The notes: generated from the letters alone by a model not told the origin. A DNA stretch of 64,000 nt from Alkalicoccus daliensis (GCF_900103955.1 NZ_FNIL01000005.1:124001-188000), one strand, 5' to 3'; positions 29,233 to 38,279 are shown, counted from the first letter of the stretch. Numbers and translations: made by a program.

Positions 29233-29739
29233 AAAACACCTCTTCTAAAACAGTTGTCGTTCTTATTCCATACCCTCGCCTGCATAAAATTATCACCCGG
29301 ATTTTCCCTACGGAGAAAAAGCCGAAAAACAGTTAAAGAAATAAACAATGAAAATGTAAGCACTTTCTTGTGAATTTAATTAAAAAACGCTATCCGTTGG
29401 GGCTCAGCAGTTACGAGAATATTCAGATATTTTCCTTGTGAGAACTTCTTACAATAAAGAAGTATTCTGGTTGCATGTATATTAATATGACAAATAACAG
29501 AACAAAGGAGGGGCTGCCTCAGTAATAAGCAGTCGTGAAAATAAAATGAGAAACTCATAAAAAGCTGTTGTCTTCTGACTTAATTTTCAGCATCTCCTGG
29601 AAACCGGGAGAATTAACAGAGTAATTCATTTTAATTCTTATTAACACTTTATTTCAAACGACTTCTTAAATGATAGAAGCAGCTTAGTGCATTCTCTGAA
29701 GAAGAGTACCAAAAAGATCTCAAAAAGGGGCGAAACCAA
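29233..29739. other. 507-bp regulatory region upstream of the nitrite reductase operon
   Basis: No gene. It holds a weak cre-like TGTAAGCACTTTC at 29355-29367, the TnrA-like site at 29476, an isolated AAAGGAGG at 29504-29511 with no following start codon, and a small hairpin CTCCTGG / CCGGGAG near 29594-29611. Confidence 0.5.
29476..29492 (+). promoter_or_regulatory. TnrA/GlnR-like site
   Basis: TGTATATTAATATGACA fits TGTNAN7TNACA with one mismatch (position 5). B. subtilis nasDEF is activated by TnrA in nitrogen limitation, so the position in front of this operon is meaningful. Confidence 0.6.
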
Positions 29740-30543
29740 GTGGAACATAAAAAAGGAAAAGTATATTTAGTGGGAGCAGGCCCTGGAGATCCGGATTTAA
29801 TTACTGTAAGAGGAAAAGAATTGCTGGAACGCGCAGAGTGCGTGGTGTACGACCGGCTTGTAAATAAGGCCCTGCTGAACTATGTGCCGATGCAGGCAGA
29901 GAAATTGTATTGTGGAAAATGGTCCGGCTTCCATTCAATGAAGCAGGAAGATATTCAGGCAGCACTTGTAGATCGGGCAAAGAAAGGAAAATTGGTCGTG
30001 CGTCTCAAAGGCGGGGACCCTTCCATGTTCGGAAGAGTAGGGGAGGAAGCGGAGCTTTGTGTGGAAGAAGGCATTCCTTTTGAAATTGTTCCGGGAATAT
30101 CTTCCGGCATCGCTGCACCAGCTTACGCTGGCATTCCGTTAACACATCGGGATTATGGTTCTTCCGTTGCTTTCGTGACAGGCCATGCCTGTGCTAAAAA
30201 CAGCGGAGCAGCACCCGGAGTCCAGTGGAAAGATCTGGCAGCAGGGGTAGACACCATCGTAATTTACATGGGGGTGAAAAACCTTCCGAAAATCCAGCAG
30301 GAGCTTTTGATCCACGGCCGGGCCGCTGATACACCGGTAGCATTTATTCAGGAAGGGACTACAGCCGCGCAGACCACCTATATTACGACACTCGGCGAAG
30401 CCGCAGTGAAAGCAGAACAAGTCAGCTTAACTTCACCGGCGATCATCATGATAGGGAACGTAGTGAAGCTTCATCATAAGCTCTCCTGGTATGAAAATAA
30501 ACCAAGAGCCATAGAACAAGCAGCTTTTGAACATGTAATGTAA
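29740..30543 (+). CDS. sumT: Uroporphyrinogen-III C-methyltransferase
   Basis: 267 residues, tetrapyrrole methylase fold. GAGPGDPDLITVRG at the N-terminus, VYDRLV and RLKGGDPSMFGR are family hallmarks. It methylates uroporphyrinogen III twice with S-adenosylmethionine to precorrin-2, the entry into siroheme. GTG start with AAAGGGG 9 bases upstream. First gene of an operon whose nitrite reductase needs siroheme; the name nasF is used for the B. subtilis equivalent. The dehydrogenase step (SirC) is not encoded nearby. Confidence 0.92.
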   Translation: MEHKKGKVYLVGAGPGDPDLITVRGKELLERAECVVYDRLVNKALLNYVPMQAEKLYCGKWSGFHSMKQEDIQAALVDRAKKGKLVVRLKGGDPSMFGRVGEEAELCVEEGIPFEIVPGISSGIAAPAYAGIPLTHRDYGSSVAFVTGHACAKNSGAAPGVQWKDLAAGVDTIVIYMGVKNLPKIQQELLIHGRAADTPVAFIQEGTTAAQTTYITTLGEAAVKAEQVSLTSPAIIMIGNVVKLHHKLSWYENKPRAIEQAAFEHVM

Positions 30544-30576
30544 TTAATTTTATATAAAACGGAGGGAATCAACTCA

Positions 30577-33000
30577 ATGAAGAAACTTGTATTGATTGGT
30601 AACGGAATGGCCGGAATAAGAACGCTGGAAGAAATTATTAAAAGAGATCCTTCCATGTATGAGATTACGATTTTCGGAAAAGAACCATATCCAAACTATA
30701 ACCGCATCCTGCTTTCTAAAGTACTGCAGGGAGACAGCAGTGTAGAAGATATCGTGCTGAATGATTACGACTGGTACGAAAAGCATGGCATTACCCTTCG
30801 CAAGGGAGAAGAAGCGGTAGAAGTGGATACAGAACAGCAGATAGTTTACGGAAATAAAGGAGAAGCGGTGAAATACGATACGCTGCTTTTTGCGACAGGT
30901 TCAAATCCATTTATGCTTCCGATTGATGGAGCAGATAAAGAAGGGGTTATTGCATTCCGTGATATTCAGGACTGTGAAACGATGATTGAGTCCTCTAAAA
31001 AGTATAAAAAAGCAGCTGTTATCGGCGGCGGGCTGTTAGGACTGGAAGCGGCACGCGGGCTGTTGAACCTTGATATGGAAGTAGATGTGGTGCACCTGCC
31101 GAATTTCCTTATGGAGCGCCAGCTGGATGAACCAGCCGCAAAAATGCTCCGTCAGGAACTGGAAAGCCAGGGTATGAACTTTCTCATGGAAAAACAGACA
31201 GTGAAACTTCGAGGAAAAGACCGCGTTACAGGACTTTTATTTAAGGACGGTTCCTCCATTGAAGCAGACCTTGTAGTAATGGCAATCGGAATCCGGCCGA
31301 ATGTGCAGCTTGCGAAAGAAGCCGGCCTGGAAGTGGATCGTGCCATCGTAGTAGATGATTATATGCGTACAAGCGCACCGAATGTATATGCAGTCGGCGA
31401 GTGCGTGCAGCATCGTGATACAGTGTATGGCCTTGTAGCTCCGCTGTATGAACAGGGAAAAATACTGGCGGAATATTTAACCGGTGATAAAAAATCCCTT
31501 GGAAAAGGATATGAGGGAACCCTGCTTTATACACAGCTGAAAGTTTCCGGGGTGGATGTATTCTCTGCGGGGGAATTTGTAGACAAGCCGGATACGAAAG
31601 CCATCAGGGTACACGATGAATTCGAAGGAATTTATAAGAAAGTCGTAGTGCGTGACAATAAAGTAATTGGTTCCGTGTTATTTGGAGATACAAAAGACTC
31701 TCCAAGGCTGCTTGATATGATGAAGAAAGGTCAGGATATTTCTGAGATGAATAAAGTGGCGATTCTTCCATCAGAGGATCATTCTGCCGGGGCGGAAAGT
31801 CCGGTCGTAGCGATGGACGCTTCTGAGACGATCTGCGGATGTAACGGGGTGTGTAAAGGTGATGTCGTCACAGCAATTAAAGAAAAAGAACTTTCCTCTG
31901 TAGGAGAGGTGACGGCGCATACAAATGCAGGAAGATCCTGCGGGGGCTGTAAGCCGCTTGTTTCAGACTTGCTGGAACATACTCTGGGCGAAGCATTCAG
32001 CGAAGCGGATAAAAAGCAGCCAATGTGCGGATGTACAGATTATTCCCACGAAGAAGTACTCGAAGAAATCCGCAGCAAAAAGCTGACGCTCGTCAAAGAA
32101 GTAATGAACGTGCTGGAGTGGAAAGAACCGGAAGGCTGTTCGGGATGCCGTCCTGCGATCAACTATTACATCGGTATGGCCCATCCGACAGAGTCAGATG
32201 ATGACATGAATTCCAAGTTTATTAACGAGCGGGTGCATGCGAATATTCAAAACGATGGTACTTTCTCTGTAGTACCAAGAATGTATGGAGGAGTAACAAA
32301 TCCTGAAGAACTCCGAAAAATTGCGGATGTAGCAGATAAGTATAAAGTCAAAATGGTAAAGGTAACCGGCGGACAGCGCCTTGACCTTCTGGGAGTAAAT
32401 AAAGAAGATCTGCCTAGCATCTGGGAAGATCTCGGCATGCCTTCCGGGCACGCTTACGGAAAGTCGGTGCGAACAGTGAAGACTTGTGTCGGGCAGGATT
32501 TCTGCCGCTTCGGTACGCAGGATTCGATTCAGCTTGGTATCGATATTGAAAAAAGATTCCAGGGGCTGCAGACACCGCACAAAGTAAAAATGGGAGTCTC
32601 CGCCTGTCCGCGTAACTGCGCAGAGTCAGGGATAAAAGATATCGGCCTCGTCGGCCTGCAGGGCGCATGGGAAATGTATGTAGCCGGTAACGGAGGAATC
32701 GATCTGAGACAGGGAGATCTGCTCTGTACCCTTGAAACAGATGAAGAAGTGATGGAAATGATCAGTGCTTATATGCAGTACTACCGCGAAACTGCCCGCT
32801 ATCTGGAACGTACTTCCCACTGGCTCGAACGACTCGGCCTGGAGCACGTGAAGTCTGTTGTAGTAGAAGATAAAGAGCAGCGTGCTGCACTTGCAGAGCG
32901 TATGGATACAGCAATTGCCCAGTTTAATGAACCTTGGCAGCAGATAATCAACGACGGAAAGATCAAGCAGGACTACTTTGAAGCAAATGTAACTTCATAA
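30577..33000 (+). CDS. nasD: Assimilatory nitrite reductase, large subunit
   Basis: 807 residues, cytoplasmic flavoprotein reducing nitrite to ammonium. Order: FAD domain (LIGNGMAGIRT), NADH domain (AVIGGGLLGLEAARGL near 148), two BFD-type [2Fe-2S] regions (CGCNGVC...CGGC near 415-465; CGCTDYS...CSGC near 485-525), then the ferredoxin-like and siroheme/4Fe-4S half with Cys pairs CVGQDFC and CPRNC. All cluster ligands are present. It is followed 28 bp later by the Rieske subunit. Confidence 0.95.
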   Translation: MKKLVLIGNGMAGIRTLEEIIKRDPSMYEITIFGKEPYPNYNRILLSKVLQGDSSVEDIVLNDYDWYEKHGITLRKGEEAVEVDTEQQIVYGNKGEAVKYDTLLFATGSNPFMLPIDGADKEGVIAFRDIQDCETMIESSKKYKKAAVIGGGLLGLEAARGLLNLDMEVDVVHLPNFLMERQLDEPAAKMLRQELESQGMNFLMEKQTVKLRGKDRVTGLLFKDGSSIEADLVVMAIGIRPNVQLAKEAGLEVDRAIVVDDYMRTSAPNVYAVGECVQHRDTVYGLVAPLYEQGKILAEYLTGDKKSLGKGYEGTLLYTQLKVSGVDVFSAGEFVDKPDTKAIRVHDEFEGIYKKVVVRDNKVIGSVLFGDTKDSPRLLDMMKKGQDISEMNKVAILPSEDHSAGAESPVVAMDASETICGCNGVCKGDVVTAIKEKELSSVGEVTAHTNAGRSCGGCKPLVSDLLEHTLGEAFSEADKKQPMCGCTDYSHEEVLEEIRSKKLTLVKEVMNVLEWKEPEGCSGCRPAINYYIGMAHPTESDDDMNSKFINERVHANIQNDGTFSVVPRMYGGVTNPEELRKIADVADKYKVKMVKVTGGQRLDLLGVNKEDLPSIWEDLGMPSGHAYGKSVRTVKTCVGQDFCRFGTQDSIQLGIDIEKRFQGLQTPHKVKMGVSACPRNCAESGIKDIGLVGLQGAWEMYVAGNGGIDLRQGDLLCTLETDEEVMEMISAYMQYYRETARYLERTSHWLERLGLEHVKSVVVEDKEQRAALAERMDTAIAQFNEPWQQIINDGKIKQDYFEANVTS

Positions 33001-33028
33001 GAAAGCAAAAACAGGAGGAGGAACCTTT

Positions 33029-33349
33029 ATGCAGGAGTTAATCAATAAACAGGTGGATGCTGGGCATGTATCAAGTTTCCCAGTAAAAATGAGCAAAGAA
33101 GTAGTTGTTGGAAGCTTGAAACTTGCCGTATTTCGTTTAGAGGAAGATGAATTTTACACCATTAAAAACGAATGTCCGCATAAAAAAGGACCGTTGGTAG
33201 AAGGGATCGTCAGCGGGGAGCATGTTTTCTGCCCTCTTCATAACTGGAAAATTTCTGTGAAGGACGGCCAGGCGGCTGCCCCGGACGAAGGCTGCGTAGA
33301 AACGTACGAGACAGAAATTAAAAACGATCACGTCTTTATTACGGTATAG
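33029..33349 (+). CDS. nasE: Nitrite reductase small subunit, Rieske type
   Basis: 106 residues. The Rieske [2Fe-2S] ligands are visible as CPH (about residue 49-51) and CPLH (about 68-71). It partners NasD as an electron-transfer or structural subunit. AGGAGGAGG precedes the ATG. Length agrees with NasE/NirD proteins. Confidence 0.94.
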   Translation: MQELINKQVDAGHVSSFPVKMSKEVVVGSLKLAVFRLEEDEFYTIKNECPHKKGPLVEGIVSGEHVFCPLHNWKISVKDGQAAAPDEGCVETYETEIKNDHVFITV

Positions 33350-33366
33350 AGCAGGAGGCGCACAGT

Positions 33367-34425
33367 ATGCACCAGTGGTTAAAAAAGGTAGCGCGGGGCA
33401 ATAAAATGTCGCAGAATTTATCTTATAAGGAAGCAAGACAGGCAGCACTTTCTATGAGAAATGGGGATGCAACAGAAGCACAGGCGGCGGCTTTTCTGGT
33501 AGCTGAAAGATTGAAGGAAGAAACCGCGGAGGAAGTACTTGCATTTGCGGAAGTATTCCGAGAAGCGACAGAAAAAATTCCGCTTTCTCCATTAACACAA
33601 AAGCGTTTAATCGATTTTGGCGGTCCTTATACGGGAAGAAATTCTTTTGCAGTAACAATTCCAACAGCGCTGCTGCTGGCAGAAGAAGGAATCCCGATCT
33701 ATCTGCATTCAGGTGCCTCACTCCCGCCTAAGCATGCTGTGTCGCTGAAAAACATTGTGGCAGCTTTAGGAGTTAATGTAAATGCCGAGGCCCCGGCGAT
33801 CGCTGCTACCATCGAAAGCTTAGGTATAGGATTCGGAAATACTGAACTTTTGTGTCCTCCGCTTGCTGCACTGCGTCCGGTACGTGAACAAATTGGAGTA
33901 CGTACCTTCCTTAACACGATGGAGAAGATGCTTAATCCTACCGGAGCCGCCTCTATTCTGGTTGGTATTTTTCATCGGACGGTCGTAGAAACGAATGCAA
34001 AAGTCCTGCGAGGCTTAAACTTTAAAAATATGTACATGGTGCAGGGAATGGAAGGCTCAGAGGATCTGCCAATTCACCGCAAAAGCTTTTTATATCATGT
34101 AACACAGCGGAGTATTGGTTCCTTCGATTTAAATCCGGAGGATGTTGGCATCGCAGCCAGGCGTAATAAATCGTTGGAAGAGTTAAGTCTGCTGCAGCAG
34201 GTAGCCCTGATTGAAAAGGTATTAAAAGGACAAGGAAACAACGATACACATGATCTTGTCACTTATAATGCAGGCGTTCGTTATTATTTGTTTGGTCACA
34301 CGCCGTCTATTAAGGCCGGCATCGAGCTGGCAGATGAACAGCTTCGATCGCAGGTAACGTGGAAGCACTTACTCACCTGGAGGGAGAAAAGTAATGAAAC
34401 ATATTCTATTGATTGGGCACGGTAG
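33367..34425 (+). CDS. TrpD2-like phosphoribosyltransferase-fold protein
   Basis: 352 residues resembling anthranilate phosphoribosyltransferase, but the phosphoribosyl-diphosphate loop GTGGD is replaced by FGGPY and the KHGNR..SSKSGSAD segment by LHSGASLPPKHAVSL. It is therefore unlikely to be the tryptophan enzyme. It fits the TrpD2/YbiB side group, of which E. coli YbiB binds nucleic acids. AGGAGG lies 8 bases before the ATG. It sits between nasE and sirB and overlaps sirB by 32 bp, so it belongs to the nitrite/siroheme operon. Function unknown. Confidence 0.8.
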   Translation: MHQWLKKVARGNKMSQNLSYKEARQAALSMRNGDATEAQAAAFLVAERLKEETAEEVLAFAEVFREATEKIPLSPLTQKRLIDFGGPYTGRNSFAVTIPTALLLAEEGIPIYLHSGASLPPKHAVSLKNIVAALGVNVNAEAPAIAATIESLGIGFGNTELLCPPLAALRPVREQIGVRTFLNTMEKMLNPTGAASILVGIFHRTVVETNAKVLRGLNFKNMYMVQGMEGSEDLPIHRKSFLYHVTQRSIGSFDLNPEDVGIAARRNKSLEELSLLQQVALIEKVLKGQGNNDTHDLVTYNAGVRYYLFGHTPSIKAGIELADEQLRSQVTWKHLLTWREKSNETYSIDWAR

Positions 34426-35134
34426 CCGTGATGAGGATGGAGTAAGGGAGTTTCATGAAATGACCGCAAAGGTACAGGAGAAACTGCCGCACTTACCGAT
34501 CACCACTTGTTTCCTGGAATTAGCGGAACCTTGTATAGGTGATGGAATTGATTCCTGCGCAGCGGAAGGTGCTGAAGAAATCATTGCAATTCCTGTTATT
34601 TTATCGAAAGCTCGTCATTTCCAGCACGATATTCCGGAAGAACTTCTTGAAGCATGGGAAAAGTATCCGAATATTACGATTCGATACGGAGAGCCACTCG
34701 GGACTCACAGTATGCTGGTACACGCGATAATTGACCAGATTCGTCTCAAAGAAAAACCTTCTTCTATTCTTCTTGTGAGCCAGGGAAGCAGTCTTCCCGA
34801 AGGAAATGAATCTTCGGAAAAATTGGCAGCTGATCTCCTGCAGTATTATCCGGAAGCGAGGATAGAAAATGCTTATATGGTAATGGCGGAACCTACACTG
34901 AAGCAGGGGCTGGAATCATTAGCCGCAAAAGAAGATCATATTTTAGTAGTACCGAATTTTTTATTTTCCGGTACAATGTATAAAAAAATCGCCGAAACAA
35001 TCGAAGAATTTCCTGAAAAAGCAGAGATTGATCTCGCCAGCTGTTACGGCTTAAGCGAAAACTTTGCGGATCTACTGGCAGACCGTATACTTTGTCATTC
35101 TGATATCCTGAAAAAAGAAAAGAAAGCTTCTTAA
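34394..35134 (+). CDS. sirB: Sirohydrochlorin ferrochelatase (CbiX/SirB type)
   Basis: 246 residues with two repeated CbiX half-domains: LIGHGSRDEDGVREFHEM at the N-terminus and SILLVSQGSS near residue 120. Active-site His9 in GHGS and His77 in KARHFQHDIP are visible. It inserts Fe2+ into sirohydrochlorin to finish siroheme. The ATG lies inside the preceding gene, with GGAGGGAG upstream. Last gene of the operon, followed by a strong terminator. Confidence 0.9.
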   Translation: MKHILLIGHGSRDEDGVREFHEMTAKVQEKLPHLPITTCFLELAEPCIGDGIDSCAAEGAEEIIAIPVILSKARHFQHDIPEELLEAWEKYPNITIRYGEPLGTHSMLVHAIIDQIRLKEKPSSILLVSQGSSLPEGNESSEKLAADLLQYYPEARIENAYMVMAEPTLKQGLESLAAKEDHILVVPNFLFSGTMYKKIAETIEEFPEKAEIDLASCYGLSENFADLLADRILCHSDILKKEKKAS

Positions 35135-35138
35135 GTGA

Positions 35139-35176
35139 AAAAGGGTGCCCTGTCATATGACAGGGCACCCTTTTCT
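35139..35176 (+). terminator. Terminator of the nitrite reductase operon
   Basis: Nearly unbroken palindrome AAAAGGGTGCCCTGTCAT / ATGACAGGGCACCCTTTT beginning 5 bases after the sirB stop. Confidence 0.9.
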
Positions 35177-35225
35177 AAACGGAAATCTACCTTAAAAAGA
35201 AAAGTTTTGGTAAAAAGAAGTAAGA

Positions 35226-35377
35226 ATACTGCTTTACTTTCGGAGATGCTTACCTAAGAGCTTGTTCTGGACTAATTTTGCGAAAAAAAACGTCCGCCAA
35301 AATAAATTCTCAAACAACGCTCATCCCGGCGGCTTGCCGTGGATGAGCTCCTCAGCTTCTCCGCGGCAGGTGAAGGA
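35226..35377 (+). repeat. Dispersed repeat family A, copy A4
   Basis: Contains TTTCGGAGATGCTTACC, AGCTTGTTCTGGACTAATTT, AATTCTCAAACAACGCTCATCC and CTCAGCTTCTCCGC in family order. Its variable part carries a nested hairpin, GCTCATCC (35319) with GGATGAGC (35341) around CGGC/GCCG. It fills most of the 312-bp gap between sirB and the alarmone synthetase gene. Confidence 0.65.
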
Positions 35378-35446
35378 GCCGCAGTCGTACCTTTTATATC
35401 AATCCCAGTCTTTAACAGAGCTATGTGGTAAGAAGCAAGTGCTGCT

Positions 35447-36202
35447 CTATTCCTCTGTTGAATCCTTGCTTACGTCCAGAAAGGCTTCGGGCAGACGGAA
35501 GCGGTTGTTATTTAAGAGCAGTTCAAAGGTTTCTTCCTCCTCATCCTGGTCTTTTATCTCCTTCATTTCTATATGCAGTTTTTCCATTTTATGATCCAAT
35601 GCTGCAGCGGAGGCGGCAGCATCCTTCAGCTCATTTTTTAGTCTCTCCGGAACTTCCCGGTTGTATTTATAAAAAATCTTGTGCTCCAGGCTTGCCCAGA
35701 AATCCATGGCGATCGTACGGATTTGTACTTCTACACAAACATTTTTAATCCGGTCGGACATAAAAACTGGTATTTTCAATAAAAGGTGCAGGCTCTGATA
35801 GCCGCTTGCTTTCGGATTTTTTATGTAATCCCGGACTTCCAGCACTTCAATGTCCTGCTGGCCCTGAAGCAGACGGCTGATTTCATAGATATCACTGCGG
35901 AACGAACAGGTTACCCGCACCCCGGCAATATCATTAATATTTTCCTCTAAAGAAGCAAGAGTCAACGGGTGGCCTTTGCGATAAAGCTTGGTAAGCATAC
36001 TTTCCGGGGACTTTAAGCGAGAGTTCACGTGCTCAATCGGGTTGTAATCATTCATATAATGAAATTCCTGCTGCAGAATTTCAATCTTTGTCATTAGTTC
36101 ATCCAGTGCAAACTGATAGGTCATCATGAAACGGGTCATTTCTGTTTTAATCTGCTTAAACTGTTTCAGCTGGTCCATACTTAATGCTGGCTGATTGGGC
36201 AT
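35447..36202 (-). CDS. Small alarmone synthetase, GTP pyrophosphokinase (YwaC/YjbM family)
   Basis: 251 residues with only the RelA/SpoT synthetase domain (residues about 45-180) and no hydrolase or regulatory domains. Motifs: SRLKSPESMLTKLYRKG, INDIAGVRVTCSF, NPKASGYQSLHLLL and VEVQIRTIAMDFWASLEHK. It makes (p)ppGpp or pGpp from ATP and a guanine nucleotide. It is about 40 residues longer than YjbM/YwaC because of an acidic C-terminal extension (KDQDEEEETFELL...). It cannot be assigned firmly to RelP or RelQ type. Confidence 0.88.
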   Translation of the reverse strand: MPNQPALSMDQLKQFKQIKTEMTRFMMTYQFALDELMTKIEILQQEFHYMNDYNPIEHVNSRLKSPESMLTKLYRKGHPLTLASLEENINDIAGVRVTCSFRSDIYEISRLLQGQQDIEVLEVRDYIKNPKASGYQSLHLLLKIPVFMSDRIKNVCVEVQIRTIAMDFWASLEHKIFYKYNREVPERLKNELKDAAASAAALDHKMEKLHIEMKEIKDQDEEEETFELLLNNNRFRLPEAFLDVSKDSTEE

Positions 36203-36477
36203 ATATCATTCACTCCTTATGTAAGTGGAAAAGGGGCTTGCCTGATTTCTTGAACTTGCTGATGTTATGTTTACGTGTATATGAAAGGAAGGTTCCATTT
36301 TATCTTAAATGGGAGCTGTATCTCTATTTATTATAACCTTTACAGGGAGAGAAAAAGGCAAAAAAATGTGGAAAGGTATGGAGTTTTTGTGAAAATATTC
36401 ACATGGTGTGTGGGGAAGTTTTCTACGAAACACCGCCATGAAATAATAACCTTTCCGATAGAAGGCAGTTTATTATT

Positions 36478-36536
36478 TTCGATTAATATCTCTCATACTG
36501 TGCTTAATCCTCTCAGCATTTACCCCTTCGCTATTA
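36478..36536 (+). repeat. Dispersed repeat family A, decayed copy A6
   Basis: TTCGATTAATATCTCTCAT, then GCTTAATCCTCTCAGC and CCCCTTCGCT align with TCGACTAATTTCTCTCAC, GCTGATCCTCTCAGC and CCGCCTTCGCT of the better copies, with several changes. Confidence 0.45.
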
Positions 36537-36896
36537 ACACGAATACACATATTTTATTCTGCATAAAGAACTGTCAGCTGCGAGGGGGAGTAGTTCAGGT
36601 TATCTCTCAATAGAGAGGATTCTCTGAGAAGTGACGGCCATTATTTGATTTTAGCAGGTGATTTTCTCTTAAGAATGTCCTTTTTCGACTTTCAGAAGTA
36701 CAAAACTGATTTTTTTGCTAATTCATCGTTATAAGAGCTTTATCTGACACTTGAAAACTCATCGCTAATCTTAAGAGCAAAATAAAGGTTGGTCTAAATA
36801 GGACGAGATTCAGCTGCCACTTTATTATACAATTTGTGCTTACTGGGACAACGGGTAGCGCACTGCTGAAAATAAACAAACTATTTCCCAGGAAAT

Positions 36897-36934
36897 AAAA
36901 AGTCCGCCTCTCATGATAAGAGACGAACTTTACT
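36897..36934 (-). terminator. Terminator of the NADH oxidase gene
   Basis: On the minus strand AAAGTTCGTCTCT pairs with AGAGGCGGACTTT (two G-U pairs) and TTTTT follows. Confidence 0.75.
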
Positions 36935-36950
36935 TTGAAAAGCATAATTG

Positions 36951-38279
36951 TTACTGCGCTGCTGCAAGGCCTGCTTTATTTAGGAAGTTCCACGGCTGGT
37001 TGAAGTGCGGCTGGAAGAAGAAATCCACAAAGCCGAGTTCATCAATCGTCATGCCTGTTTGTACACATACGCTGAGCGTGTTGATAGACTGCGTCACATC
37101 TGCTTTGGAAATCACCTGGGCTCCGAGAATTTTTCTTGTTTCCGGCTCGTAGGAAATCTTCAGCTGGACATCTTCAGAAGTCGGCATAAATTCCGGACGA
37201 TGCTTTTCATTAATTGTGATACTTTTCACATTTATGTCCAGCGCAAGGGCAGAGGTTTCTGTTAAGCCGGTAGATGCCATATTCAGGTCGAAGATGTGAA
37301 GACCGGAGGTGCCCTGTGTTCCTACGTTTTTCATGGTCGGCTGTACAATGTTTCTAGCAACCAGTGTGCCCATTCTGACTGCATTTGTCGCAAGCGGAAT
37401 GTAAGCGTGCTGGCCGGTCGGATTGTATTTTACTGCGCAGCAGTCGCCGGCAGAGTAAATATTTTCATCACTTGTCTGCATATATTCATTGACTTTAATT
37501 GCGCCGTTATCGAGCATGTCGACTTTTCCTTTTAACAGCTCTGTGTTTGGACGGAAACCTACACACATAATGACAAGGTCTGTTTCGACGCGTCCTTTAT
37601 TGGTTACTACTGCCTGGACCTCCTCATTTCCGGAAAATTCCACTACGGACTCTCCCAGACGAAGTTCAATTCCACGGTTTACAAAATCTGCTTCTACGAG
37701 TCTTGTAAATTCTTCATCTAGATATCTGTTCAGGATACGGTCCACACCGTCAATCAAGGTAACGCGCTTGCCTGCTTTCTCAAAAGCTTCTACAAGTTCT
37801 ACACCAATATAGCCTGCGCCCACTACAGTTACATGCTCCGCACTTTTTGCCTTTTCAATAATTGTATTGGAGTGGCTGTAATTTTTCGCAAGTAGTACAT
37901 TTTCAAGATTAATTCCCGGGATAGGGGGAGTTACAGGCCAGGAGCCGGTGGACATTACAAGTTTGTCATACCGATCAGCAACTTCTTCGCCGGTTACGAG
38001 ATTTACAGCTTCAATGGTCTGCTTGTCCGTATCGATGTTTTTCACATCGTGCTGAATTTTCACGTTGATTCCGAGTTCCTGAAGCTTTTCAGGAGAAGAA
38101 TAGAAAAGTGTTTTTGGATCTTCTACTACGCCGCCTACATATAAAGCTAAGCCGCAGGAAAGAAAGGAAATATTGTCGTTTCTTTCATACACTGTGATTT
38201 CTGCTTCCGGATAAAGTGTAGCCATATTTGTAACCGCTGCTGTTCCAGCGTGAGTGCTTCCGATAACTGCTATTTTCAT
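36951..38279 (-). CDS. nox: NADH oxidase (CoA-disulfide reductase/Nox family)
   Basis: 442 residues, two-dinucleotide-binding flavoprotein. FAD site VIGSTHAGTAA at the N-terminus, NADH site VVGAGYIGVELVEAF near 155, and the redox-active Cys42 in FLSCGLALYVGG, at the position conserved in NADH oxidases and peroxidases. It probably reduces O2 to water with NADH, although CoA-disulfide reductase activity cannot be excluded. GAGGAGG precedes the ATG at 38279. A TGTGA-N6-TCACA palindrome covers its promoter. Confidence 0.88.
   Translation of the reverse strand: MKIAVIGSTHAGTAAVTNMATLYPEAEITVYERNDNISFLSCGLALYVGGVVEDPKTLFYSSPEKLQELGINVKIQHDVKNIDTDKQTIEAVNLVTGEEVADRYDKLVMSTGSWPVTPPIPGINLENVLLAKNYSHSNTIIEKAKSAEHVTVVGAGYIGVELVEAFEKAGKRVTLIDGVDRILNRYLDEEFTRLVEADFVNRGIELRLGESVVEFSGNEEVQAVVTNKGRVETDLVIMCVGFRPNTELLKGKVDMLDNGAIKVNEYMQTSDENIYSAGDCCAVKYNPTGQHAYIPLATNAVRMGTLVARNIVQPTMKNVGTQGTSGLHIFDLNMASTGLTETSALALDINVKSITINEKHRPEFMPTSEDVQLKISYEPETRKILGAQVISKADVTQSINTLSVCVQTGMTIDELGFVDFFFQPHFNQPWNFLNKAGLAAAQ

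Larger units (their letters stand above)
36203..36950. other. 748-bp intergenic region
   Basis: No credible gene. It holds a decayed family A copy and the terminator of the NADH oxidase gene; the rest is AT-rich without recognised structure. A 112-codon frame at 36275-36613 has no ribosome site and unnatural composition. Confidence 0.55.

Noticed and set aside
29355-29367. TGTAAGCACTTTC as a firm cre
   Set aside because: It deviates from the CG centre of the consensus and lies 120 bp from the nearest start, so it is noted only as weak.
33367-34425. Annotation as anthranilate phosphoribosyltransferase (trpD)
   Set aside because: The GTGGD substrate loop is lost and no tryptophan genes are nearby; TrpD2-like is a safer call.
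36275-36613. A 112-codon plus-strand frame between the alarmone synthetase and NADH oxidase genes
   Set aside because: No ribosome site, odd composition, and its end overlaps the decayed family A repeat.
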